Part shown: positions 1 through 5,394 of the stretch, in pieces
Position numbering within the stretch: the first letter of the stretch is position 1
How the letters are laid out: every line of letters starts with the position of its first letter
Origin: a bacterium
GTDB taxonomy: Bacteria > Babelota > Babeliae > Babelales > RVW-14
DNA length: 5,394 bases
Direction of reading: 5' to 3'
Assembly (NCBI GenBank): GCA_030432505.1
Contig: JAUIHA010000069.1
Coordinates: 1-5,394 of the forward strand
The notes under the pieces: generated by a model
Seen by the model: the letters and a program-made list of their open reading frames with translations, nothing else
Told to the model about the DNA's origin: nothing
The model's database searches: none
Translations under genes and position numbers: made by a program

Positions 1-1029
1 AGGTAGGTCGGCAATAAATACATCATCCTTAAACTTAAAAACTTCAGCTAACTGTGATGATGAGTTATCAACGTGTTGGTAACGCTCTACGTCTTCACCA
101 AATTTCATCCAGTTTTTGATGTTTCCAAGCATTGTACTTTTCCCAACACCATCAACAAAGCTACAGAAAACATAGGCGGTCGATTCATCATTTCGTGGTG
201 TCAGGTTTTGCACAAAGCGTTTTACAAACGTTTGTGCATTCCAGGTTACCTCTTTTTGCTGTTTAGAAAACGTCTCAATTGGGTAGGTGATATCAGGCCC
301 TATGGCATAGTGAAACAACGGAAGTTTTGAACGCAACTGATGCTTCGCGTATTCAACAGAAAATAGAATATCCTGCGTTCCAGCAATCTGCTGATTTCCA
401 ACTTTAAAACCACCTGAATACAGGGTATGCCAAAACTTCATCAGCCATTCAAATGTCTTTTGCGGATCATTATTTTTTACACCCTGCTCAACGCACACCT
501 GTGCTTTGGTAATGAGCTCAAGGGTTTCATCAAACGCATGCTCTTGAAAAATGGCAGCTCGGTCATCAAAGAGTGAAACCAAATCGGGATTCACATGTTC
601 AAACACTGAATTATGAATTCCACTGAATTTATGAATATTCTTGAATAAAAAACCGGTCATAAACCCAAAGCGGTTATGCAGCTTGAGCGACCACCCTGCT
701 TTACTTTTCAAGCTGGCTTCATCATTAATTTTTGCGTCTTTATAATTGGTATAATACGGCGGAACCGCATTTTCTTCATACCCCAGAATGATGCAACGCC
801 CACACAGATTGAACTTCCTTGCTGCAAGCTCTTCTTCAAGCTTGTCAAAACTATACGCAGTCTTGTCTAAAAGAAATGGATGATATTCGTGAACGTAGCG
901 TCCTTCGGGACTAAACTCATAATGCTTGATAAAACTTTCAATGAAACCTTTTTCAAAGCTTCGATCTTCAGCATGTGTAACAGTAGTCAATGTTACTATG
1001 AGTGCTAATGCTTGTAGTAATTTTTTCAT
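1..1029 (-). CDS. Exported P-loop protein of unknown function (3' end outside window)
   Basis: I translated this frame by hand: 343 codons are open from an ATG at 1029 to the window edge with no stop, so the C-terminus is missing. Residues 1-20 (MKKLLQALALIVTLTTVTHA) form a clear Sec signal peptide with likely cleavage before EDRS. A CxxC (C76-G-R-C79) follows, then a mixed region without a recognised domain, then a hydrophobic strand (about 286-291) leading into V-D-G-V-G-K297-S-T. This resembles the P-loop of thymidylate/deoxynucleoside kinase-type NTPases, but the first Walker A glycine is Phe291. VFIADLP (337-343) could be the Walker B strand and Asp, cut off by the window edge. The start is supported by the TAATG overlap with the preceding gene, which implies translational coupling; GGGGTGG just upstream is a poor Shine-Dalgarno. 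A signal peptide on an NTPase is unusual. I am sure of the gene and the P-loop match, unsure of any activity. Confidence 0.85.
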   Translation of the reverse strand, partial: MKKLLQALALIVTLTTVTHAEDRSFEKGFIESFIKHYEFSPEGRYVHEYHPFLLDKTAYSFDKLEEELAARKFNLCGRCIILGYEENAVPPYYTNYKDAKINDEASLKSKAGWSLKLHNRFGFMTGFLFKNIHKFSGIHNSVFEHVNPDLVSLFDDRAAIFQEHAFDETLELITKAQVCVEQGVKNNDPQKTFEWLMKFWHTLYSGGFKVGNQQIAGTQDILFSVEYAKHQLRSKLPLFHYAIGPDITYPIETFSKQQKEVTWNAQTFVKRFVQNLTPRNDESTAYVFCSFVDGVGKSTMLGNIKNWMKFGEDVERYQHVDNSSSQLAEVFKFKDDVFIADLP

Positions 1030-2000
1030 TAGAACCACCCCATACCAAGCTCTTCAGCTTCTTGTGCCATTCTTTTTGTTTCTTCATCATCACCAAACCA
1101 CTCTTCAATCATTGCCTGACTATCAACACCAAGCTTGGTCTTAAGAAGATTCATCAACTCTTTACACGTTTTCATCGCATCTTGATAATCCATCTCATAA
1201 GCACTGTCTTGTAGCTTTTTGATAATAAACTCAAGATCTGAATAGTAACGATTTACAACATCCATTGTCTTAAGCAAAATACCCTCATTAAAAAGCTTAA
1301 TCGTATAATCAAAACACAATGCATAAAAATCAAAAATTACTGTATGCCCATGCTCTTTAAGATAAAGATATAAATTGCGTGATGGCTGCGTTGGCATTGA
1401 ATTTTGTCGACCAAATCGGCTCCCAAATCCAGAAGTCGTTTCAGGACAGTACACTTCTTTGGTTACAAGATTCACCCGTGCATTTTTAAGGAATTCACTG
1501 ATAAGACTTAACTGATCAACAATGTATTCCCAGTAATGCGGCAATGAAAATTCTTTTTTATTTTTATCAATGAAGTAAAACCATGGCTCATAGGTAAAAA
1601 CTTGAACAATATCTTCCATAGCTTTCGCAATTTGCTCTGGTTCCATATTTTCAAAGAAATATTCACGAATAACGTATACCTTAGGATAATACTTAGAAAG
1701 ATAATTGTCATAAAACTTGCAGTCAGAGGATTCTTCTTTCGACACCTGTTTTACTTGAGTATCTTTCTTCTTTTTTTCTGCGAATCTAAGCTTTTCCTTA
1801 TTAAGATCTGCTCGCTTTGGATCTTGCAAAAATGCCATAAGCTGTTTTGCCATCTCTTCAAAGTTCTCGTTGCCTTCAAGATTTGCTGCATGCTGAGCTA
1901 GAACCGAGATATCTGGTTCAGCCGTTTGACCATCTGCAGTCAACCAGAAACTTTGAAAAAGAATGAGTGTCAGTAATACTATTTTTCTTTGTATCATCAT
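1029..2000 (-). CDS. Exported helical protein, unknown function
   Basis: 323 aa, not a family I recognise. The N-terminus MMIQRKIVLLTLILFQSFWL is a signal sequence, with cleavage likely around residues 22-26 (TADGQTAEP). Next come an acidic helical stretch (30-60), a Lys-rich linker (about 66-90), and an aromatic-rich, mostly helical core (95-180: DNYLSKYYPKVYVIREYFF, then YEPWFYFIDK). A short Gly/Ser/Arg loop (190-198, GFGSRFGRQ) separates this from a second helical block (210-320) that ends in GMGWF. Four cysteines (C94, C185, C229, C279) could form disulfides once exported. There are two adjacent ATG codons; the first is used here. No Shine-Dalgarno lies just upstream: the 46-nt gap to the preceding gene is mostly a 31-nt hairpin ending 9 nt before the ATG. 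The stop overlaps the next start by one base. I could not align it convincingly with its neighbours. Confidence 0.85.
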   Translation of the reverse strand: MMIQRKIVLLTLILFQSFWLTADGQTAEPDISVLAQHAANLEGNENFEEMAKQLMAFLQDPKRADLNKEKLRFAEKKKKDTQVKQVSKEESSDCKFYDNYLSKYYPKVYVIREYFFENMEPEQIAKAMEDIVQVFTYEPWFYFIDKNKKEFSLPHYWEYIVDQLSLISEFLKNARVNLVTKEVYCPETTSGFGSRFGRQNSMPTQPSRNLYLYLKEHGHTVIFDFYALCFDYTIKLFNEGILLKTMDVVNRYYSDLEFIIKKLQDSAYEMDYQDAMKTCKELMNLLKTKLGVDSQAMIEEWFGDDEETKRMAQEAEELGMGWF

Positions 2001-2009
2001 GGTAAATAC

Positions 2010-2040
2010 AAGAGGGCAAACCGACTTGGTTCACCCTCTT
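2010..2040 (-). promoter_or_regulatory. Intercistronic RNA hairpin (attenuator, terminator or processing element)
   Basis: Read on the minus strand, AAGAGGGTGAACC and GGTTTGCCCTCTT pair over 13 bp around the 5-nt loop AAGTC. Two of the pairs are G·U wobbles; on plus-strand RNA they would be C/A mismatches, so the structure favours the coding strand of the operon. It starts 6 nt after the stop of the preceding gene and ends 9 nt before the next ATG. The trailing CUCUUGUAUUU is only weakly U-rich, so a full intrinsic terminator is doubtful. Partial attenuation, mRNA stabilisation or control of ribosome access are alternatives. Confidence 0.6.
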
Positions 2041-2046
2041 CCTCTT

Positions 2047-2820
2047 TTAATCTTCTTTCTTTTTATCATCACGCGTTCGTGGTGGTGGGGGTGCTGTATA
2101 ATCATGCGGTGGGAAAAATTCTGACTTCCCATGCCCCGACGAATACGCACCGTAATTAATTTTGTCATAATCAACTTTTGGTGAATAACTTGAGTGATGC
2201 TGATAAGCATAACTACCAAATTTACCCGGCTTCACTCTATTCACCAATACTTTGAAAAGAGAAACAACATTATTGCACAATTGCTCAATTACTCCCTTGA
2301 GAGTATCACACCACAGCAATAACTTCTCATGCTCTTTGGTGCACGCAAATTTCAATGAAACGTCTCTAAAAAACGTTGCTAGTGATGTCAAATTATCAGC
2401 AACATGTCGGCACAAAAATATCGCTGACGTATCTTTTTTAGCAAATTCATTGCTCACTTTTTGCATCTGCGATGCATAGTGATCAAGTTGTTGGGCATAA
2501 CTCAAAAAAAGCTCTTCCCAAAAAATCTTCTCAAAGCGACCATGCCAAAGCGGTGCACGACTATCTTTATATACTTCTTTCCGCTCATAAGAATTCGAAC
2601 GCACACGCACTGAAATGGTATTTTTTAAATTTCCATAAATTTCGTTAAACGCAAGCTGCATTGCTTCAATATCACTAACATGCTCAGGATCAATGATACT
2701 TGCTCGCGCACTCTTACTCTTGTCATTGTGTGCCAACGTCTTATCTGACACCTCATCCTTTGCCACAAGCGTTGTCCCTACCGCTAACGCCCAAAGCAAA
2801 ATCACTCTCCTCTTTATCAC
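2047..2820 (-). CDS. Exported helical protein with SLFKxL-VKP C-terminal module and Tyr/Pro-rich tail
   Basis: 257 aa, function unknown. It starts at GTG (2820), chosen because AAAGGAGAG sits 7 nt upstream, inside the last codons of the preceding gene; the gap between the genes is 2 nt. Residues 1-20 (MIKRRVILLWALAVGTTLVA) are a signal peptide with cleavage before KDEV. A charged region (21-95) precedes a helical module at 101-198, which runs from W101 (then LSY at 106-108) to SLFKVLVNRVKP (187-198). The module aligns without gaps with residues 356-453 of the 499-aa protein two genes upstream, with about 22 of 98 identical by eye. Here it carries four cysteines (C137, C160, C171, C182), while the larger relative has none. 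The tail (199-257) looks disordered, rich in Tyr, His, Ser and Gly, then PPPPR and a charged DDKKKED end. It is probably a structural or binding protein outside the cytoplasm; this role is inference. Confidence 0.87.
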   Translation of the reverse strand: MIKRRVILLWALAVGTTLVAKDEVSDKTLAHNDKSKSARASIIDPEHVSDIEAMQLAFNEIYGNLKNTISVRVRSNSYERKEVYKDSRAPLWHGRFEKIFWEELFLSYAQQLDHYASQMQKVSNEFAKKDTSAIFLCRHVADNLTSLATFFRDVSLKFACTKEHEKLLLWCDTLKGVIEQLCNNVVSLFKVLVNRVKPGKFGSYAYQHHSSYSPKVDYDKINYGAYSSGHGKSEFFPPHDYTAPPPPRTRDDKKKED

Positions 2821-2822
2821 AA

Positions 2823-3815
2823 TTACTCTCCTTTAAAAAGTAGTTTCCCTATACTTTTAGAAGCTTGTCTGAGCACTGCATACATTTTCTGGTGCACCCC
2901 AACTGTTGTTGCAACAACATCCTGCTGCGTACTCAATTCAGGCATGTAGTTAACAAGCTGTTCAATCGTAGCTTTATATTCACTGAGCACAACAGTTATG
3001 CCAAATAATGTTTTTTTAATTTGCTCTGCAACAGCTTTATTTTCTTCTTTCTGCACAAATGAATCCAGTAGGAATAAATTTATTGCGATAAAATTTTCTA
3101 CCGCTCGTACAAGCACACTAAAATCAACACTCACTTCCCCACACAAGTAATGCTTAGAAGAAGTATATGCCTGATTATCTTTTGCAACAACACAAGCTGT
3201 CTGTACAAAGCGTGCAAGAGAAGCACCACTTTTTGTAATTTCTCTTTCAAGCTCTATGCTCATTTTTTTATAAAAATGAATATCATCACGTGAAAATAAG
3301 CGTGTTAGGACATCCCACGAATAGGTTGATCCATTTTTCAATGCAGCAAGAATAAGACCTGATGCCGTTACACACAGCGTTCCAATAACAACATCTCTAA
3401 AAAGACTCTTTTTGAATCTTCCCACAAATGTCTGTTCTTCTTCATACTTTTTAAAAAGGTCATATTTAATTTTTTTGTATTTAAAATCAATATCCCTTTT
3501 TTCCTGCTCACTTATTTCTGCATCTACACCTTGAGCAGCATTGTAATAGCGATACATTGCAATGCCAGCACAAGCACCAAAAGCAGCCGTGTAAAATGCT
3601 AGATAACGATTACGAGTTGATCGTCTAAAAAGATCCTTAATAGCATCTTGTTGTTTATCTATACGATCCCACGACAATGCTTCAAGTGAAACCATGCCAA
3701 CATCATGCAGCATTGGAACATCTGAAATGACAGATGGTTGCTCTGCCTGAACAGAGCAACCAAAAAGTACTAGTATCAATAACGAGTTTTTGATTCGTTT
3801 TAGAAAATTAGTCAT
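2823..3815 (-). CDS. Exported or lipoprotein-like protein with two internal membrane segments, unknown function
   Basis: 330 aa, not recognised. The N-terminus MTNFLKRIKNSLLILVLFGC is a signal sequence. LFGC20 is a near-lipobox (Phe at -2 is atypical), and VQA/EQ at 22-26 offers an ordinary signal peptidase I site, so both processing modes are possible. Two hydrophobic segments follow, about 71-88 (YLAFYTAAFGACAGIAMY) and about 141-159 (DVVIGTLCVTASGLILAAL). They are separated by a charged, Lys/Glu-rich probable coiled coil (99-137), which suggests a membrane hairpin. The C-terminal 170 residues are predicted helical and end in SIGKLLFKGE. The stretch 233-292 has a helix pattern faintly like the shared module of its two neighbours, but this is weak. 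The ATG lies 9 nt after the preceding stop with only AGGT as a Shine-Dalgarno, so its translation may depend on the upstream gene. An 11-bp hairpin lies in codons 18-27. It may anchor the co-encoded exported proteins to the membrane (inference). Confidence 0.86.
   Translation of the reverse strand: MTNFLKRIKNSLLILVLFGCSVQAEQPSVISDVPMLHDVGMVSLEALSWDRIDKQQDAIKDLFRRSTRNRYLAFYTAAFGACAGIAMYRYYNAAQGVDAEISEQEKRDIDFKYKKIKYDLFKKYEEEQTFVGRFKKSLFRDVVIGTLCVTASGLILAALKNGSTYSWDVLTRLFSRDDIHFYKKMSIELEREITKSGASLARFVQTACVVAKDNQAYTSSKHYLCGEVSVDFSVLVRAVENFIAINLFLLDSFVQKEENKAVAEQIKKTLFGITVVLSEYKATIEQLVNYMPELSTQQDVVATTVGVHQKMYAVLRQASKSIGKLLFKGE
2828..2832 (-). promoter_or_regulatory. Ribosome binding site deciding a GTG start
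   Basis: AGGAG on the minus strand, within AAAGGAGAG, lies 7 nt before the GTG at 2820 and inside the Lys-Gly-Glu-stop codons of the preceding gene. Its strength and spacing support GTG as the true start and suggest translational coupling. Confidence 0.8.
3735..3762 (-). repeat. 11-bp perfect inverted repeat inside the signal-peptide region
   Basis: On the minus strand TGGTTGCTCTG and CAGAGCAACCA pair perfectly around the 6-nt loop TTCAGG, about 54-81 nt into the gene starting at 3815. It covers the codons of the signal cleavage area (Gly-Cys-Ser-Val-Gln-Ala-Glu-Gln-Pro). No U-tract follows, so it is not an intrinsic terminator. It may be coding chance or an mRNA structure that affects early elongation. 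Confidence 0.5.
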
Positions 3816-3824
3816 ACAAGCGAC

Positions 3825-5324
3825 CTAGTAATAACTATTACCAAATGAAGTTGGATAATCATCATCGTCATCATCATTCCAGAAATTTGATGTCTGTTTA
3901 CGTCTAGAGCTATTATTGCGCCCAAAACCATTGCCATTATTTTTAGCGCTCAAGGAATAAGAAGGTGGCTTAACTTTAGTAATAAGCTGCTTAAAGAGAC
4001 TATTAATGTTTCTCTTAATTGCCGTGATAATCGCTTTGTTTGATTTAATTGCCGCATCAAGATCACTAATTGACTCTGAATTAACCAACAATCCTTTAAA
4101 ATCGAGTAAGAGCTTTTTAATACGATCCGCAAAGAAGACAACTAAGTCACCATTTTCACTCAGCTCTTTTCCGCTTTTAACGTAATGACTGTTACGTGCA
4201 TCTACTTGTTCAACGAACTTGTCAAAGATCGCAACATAAGAAAGAATCAAGATGAACCAAGCATCTTTTTCTTCAACTTCTTCTTTTGCTTTACCGTCTT
4301 CAAATTCACCATCATTATCATCACCACCAAGGTCAAACTGACGCAGCGCCATATCTCGACCTCGTAAGCTATTTTTGAGACCATCTTTAACCATACGCTC
4401 AATATCATCAAAAATTTCTTTAATAAGTGCTTGCCACTCTTTGAGTTCTTCTTGATCAAATGGTTCGAAACCACCATGGAATAAATGGTTATTGAGGGTA
4501 ATGAAACTTCCCTTGGTCTTATGATAAAGATAATCAAGCGTTGAACCAAATGTTTCGTTAAAAATTCGTCCAATGCGATCACTCAACACTTTACCAAACT
4601 CATGAGAAATCAATGAGTAAACACCCTTTTTAATACCATCGATTGAAGAATCTACGGTACCACCACTCCATGCTTTTCCAGCAATACCACGAGCGAGTAC
4701 TTCACCCTCAATTGAGCTACTTGTCTCAAGGAGTCGAAGAGCACTTTCCCTCAATTTGTCAGAAGCACTTTCGCTTTTCTTAAGTTGTGTTTTAATCTTT
4801 AAAAGGTCACCAGAACTTAATGACGCATTATTTAGCTCAGCCGTCAACTCTTCTTCTTTGGATTGTAAGTTACCACGTCGTTCTTGCAAAAGATCTTTTG
4901 CCTTCGTTTTCTCTTCGATTTCATTTTTGCGCTGCGCACTTCTTCTTGTATTAGCAGAAATGTTTTTATGAAGATCAATCAAATCGTCTTGAATCTCTTT
5001 ATAATTGCCTAAAGTCTCTTGAAGATTCTTTCGGACCTGTTCAAGCTCTTGTTCAATTTCATCACGCTTTCGAGCTCCTTCAGCTTTTCTTATTCTTTCC
5101 CGAAGAGATGTTTGTGAAGATGCAAAATCCTTGGCAAAATCGGTCATGGTTTTTGCTTGTTCCATCTTCGCTAAGTGAGCCGCAGCCTGAGGGTCCATCA
5201 TGAAGCCCATATTATTACGCATCATTGACTGCATTCGGCCTGCAGCTAAAGCATTTTGACTCGTCAAGCTAACAGCTGCTAAAAGAAGCAATGCTAACCG
5301 TTTAGTGTACCCACCCTGATTCAT
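3825..5324 (-). CDS. Large exported coiled-coil protein with shared SLFKxL-VKP module and poly-Asp tail
   Basis: 499 aa, first gene of the set, function unknown. The ATG at 5324 has AAAAGGA 6 nt upstream. Residues 1-27 (MNQGGYTKRLALLLLAAVSL to ALA) are a signal peptide with cleavage before AGRM. A Met-rich patch follows (31-43, MQSMMRNNMGFMM), then a long Glu/Lys/Arg/Leu-rich coiled coil (about 45-205) broken near 165-172. A middle domain (about 210-330) contains GIAGKAWSGG and an aromatic stretch with LFHGGFEPF. An acidic linker (331-354, DLGGDDNDGEFEDGK) leads to the C-terminal module 356-453 (W356, LSY 361-363, SLFKQLITKVKP 442-453) that is shared with the 257-aa protein downstream. The tail is low complexity: Asn/Gly/Ser-rich (455-480), then six Asp (484-489, GAT/GAC codons) and SFGNSYY. 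There is no cysteine in the whole protein. It is likely an extended scaffold or surface protein (inference from the coiled coil and export signal). Confidence 0.88.
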   Translation of the reverse strand: MNQGGYTKRLALLLLAAVSLTSQNALAAGRMQSMMRNNMGFMMDPQAAAHLAKMEQAKTMTDFAKDFASSQTSLRERIRKAEGARKRDEIEQELEQVRKNLQETLGNYKEIQDDLIDLHKNISANTRRSAQRKNEIEEKTKAKDLLQERRGNLQSKEEELTAELNNASLSSGDLLKIKTQLKKSESASDKLRESALRLLETSSSIEGEVLARGIAGKAWSGGTVDSSIDGIKKGVYSLISHEFGKVLSDRIGRIFNETFGSTLDYLYHKTKGSFITLNNHLFHGGFEPFDQEELKEWQALIKEIFDDIERMVKDGLKNSLRGRDMALRQFDLGGDDNDGEFEDGKAKEEVEEKDAWFILILSYVAIFDKFVEQVDARNSHYVKSGKELSENGDLVVFFADRIKKLLLDFKGLLVNSESISDLDAAIKSNKAIITAIKRNINSLFKQLITKVKPPSYSLSAKNNGNGFGRNNSSRRKQTSNFWNDDDDDDYPTSFGNSYY

Positions 5325-5330
5325 GTTTTA

Positions 5331-5337
5331 TCCTTTT
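5331..5337 (-). promoter_or_regulatory. Ribosome binding site of the first gene
   Basis: AAAAGGA on the minus strand, 6 nt before the ATG at 5324, gives a well-placed AAGGA core and fixes the start of the 499-aa protein. Confidence 0.75.
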
Positions 5338-5353
5338 GAAATCAATATTTAAT

Positions 5354-5367
5354 TACATTTAAATGTA
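5354..5367. promoter_or_regulatory. Perfect 14-bp palindrome, candidate operator
   Basis: TACATTTAAATGTA reads the same on both strands. It lies 30-43 nt upstream of the ATG of the first gene, in a 70-bp AT-rich leader. An AT-rich hexamer TAAATA (minus strand, 5346-5351) just downstream could be a -10 element, which would place the palindrome in the promoter spacer where a dimeric repressor would bind. No good -35 box is visible, so the promoter itself is not called. AT-rich palindromes also arise by chance. Confidence 0.4.
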
Positions 5368-5372
5368 GAGAT

Positions 5373-5393
5373 TACCCCATTAAAGTGGGGGTA
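5373..5393 (-). terminator. C/G-stem hairpin in the operon leader, possible terminator of the preceding transcript
   Basis: On the minus strand TACCCC and GGGGTA form the arms of a short hairpin. The best fold is CCCCA with TGGGG around CTTTAA, with one bulged C and an outer TA/TA pair. It is followed by AUCUCUACAUUU, a poor U-tract. It could end an upstream gene beyond the window or be a leader structure of this operon. The window ends one base past it, so its full extent cannot be judged. Confidence 0.35.
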
Positions 5394-5394
5394 G

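Noticed and set aside
100..170. Naming the last gene as a thymidylate or deoxynucleoside kinase
   Set aside because: Only the P-loop resembles those enzymes; it comes after about 290 unrelated residues and a signal peptide, the first glycine is replaced by Phe, and the rest of the domain is outside the window.
1029..1046. C-terminal aromatic (GMGWF) of the 323-aa protein as an outer-membrane beta-barrel signature
   Set aside because: The protein is predicted helical with no alternating beta-strand pattern, so a terminal Phe alone is not evidence of a barrel.
73..1214. Plus-strand open frames of 64-85 aa opposite the P-loop and 323-aa genes
   Set aside because: They lie antisense to well-supported minus-strand genes, lack Shine-Dalgarno sites, and their Phe/Leu/Ile-rich composition is what the reverse strand of Lys/Glu-rich coding DNA gives.
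1602..1901. Plus-strand 99-aa hydrophobic frame that looks like a small membrane protein
   Set aside because: It is fully antisense to the 323-aa exported protein; its hydrophobicity is a mirror of Lys/Glu-rich codons there.
2031..2219. Minus-strand 62-aa His/Arg/Lys-rich frame
   Set aside because: Alternative frame over the end of the 257-aa gene; no ribosome site, and composition follows from the Tyr/His/Pro codons of the real frame.
2904..2919. Perfect 16-bp palindrome TGTTGTTGCAACAACA
   Set aside because: It falls inside the 330-aa gene where Val-Val-Ala-Thr-Thr codons (GTT GTT GCA ACA ACA) produce it; likely a coding coincidence.
4180..4197. 6-bp inverted repeat ACGTAA/TTACGT with a 6-nt loop
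   Set aside because: Too short and inside coding sequence; expected by chance in a window of this size.
4247..4582. Minus-strand 111-aa frame with a Lys-rich end
   Set aside because: It is an out-of-frame shadow inside the 499-aa gene, whose frame has a signal peptide, a Shine-Dalgarno and a coiled coil.

Overview
All coding capacity lies on the minus strand as one head-to-tail set of five genes, transcribed from position 5324 toward position 1. The spacings fit a single operon: 9 nt between genes 5 and 4, 2 nt between genes 4 and 3, 46 nt (holding a hairpin) between genes 3 and 2, and a 1-nt TAATG stop/start overlap between genes 2 and 1. The last gene runs off the window at position 1. I found no tRNA, rRNA, CRISPR array, transposase or phage gene.

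Every one of the five products starts with a Sec-type N-terminal signal (basic residues, hydrophobic core, plausible signal peptidase site). None is a protein I can name. In order of transcription they are: (5) a 499-aa exported coiled-coil protein with a low-complexity Asn/Gly and poly-Asp tail; (4) a 330-aa exported or lipoprotein-like protein with two internal membrane segments; (3) a 257-aa exported helical protein with a Tyr/His/Pro-rich tail; (2) a 323-aa exported helical protein; (1) an exported protein, at least 343 aa, with a P-loop (VDGVGKST) near residue 297. Genes 5 and 3 share a C-terminal module of about 98 residues. It aligns by eye without gaps, from a Trp followed by LSY to a closing SLFKxL-x3-VKP motif, so they look like diverged paralogs of different architecture.

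Organism: AT-rich bacterial DNA with Shine-Dalgarno sites, and a run of unrecognised secreted helical proteins. This resembles reduced-genome, host-associated Gram-negative-type lineages such as Candidatus Dependentiae (TM6/Babeliae). That placement is an impression from gene style only, because the window has no marker gene.

Working model (inference): the operon makes a set of co-exported envelope or host-directed proteins. Gene 5 may be a long coiled-coil scaffold, gene 4 a membrane-anchored partner, gene 3 a smaller relative of gene 5, and gene 1 an exported nucleotide-binding protein. A P-loop behind a signal peptide is odd, since the periplasm lacks ATP; it would make sense if the protein acts in a host cell or if the motif is not catalytic. 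The leader upstream of gene 5 holds a perfect 14-bp palindrome and a C/G hairpin that may control the operon or end the preceding transcript.
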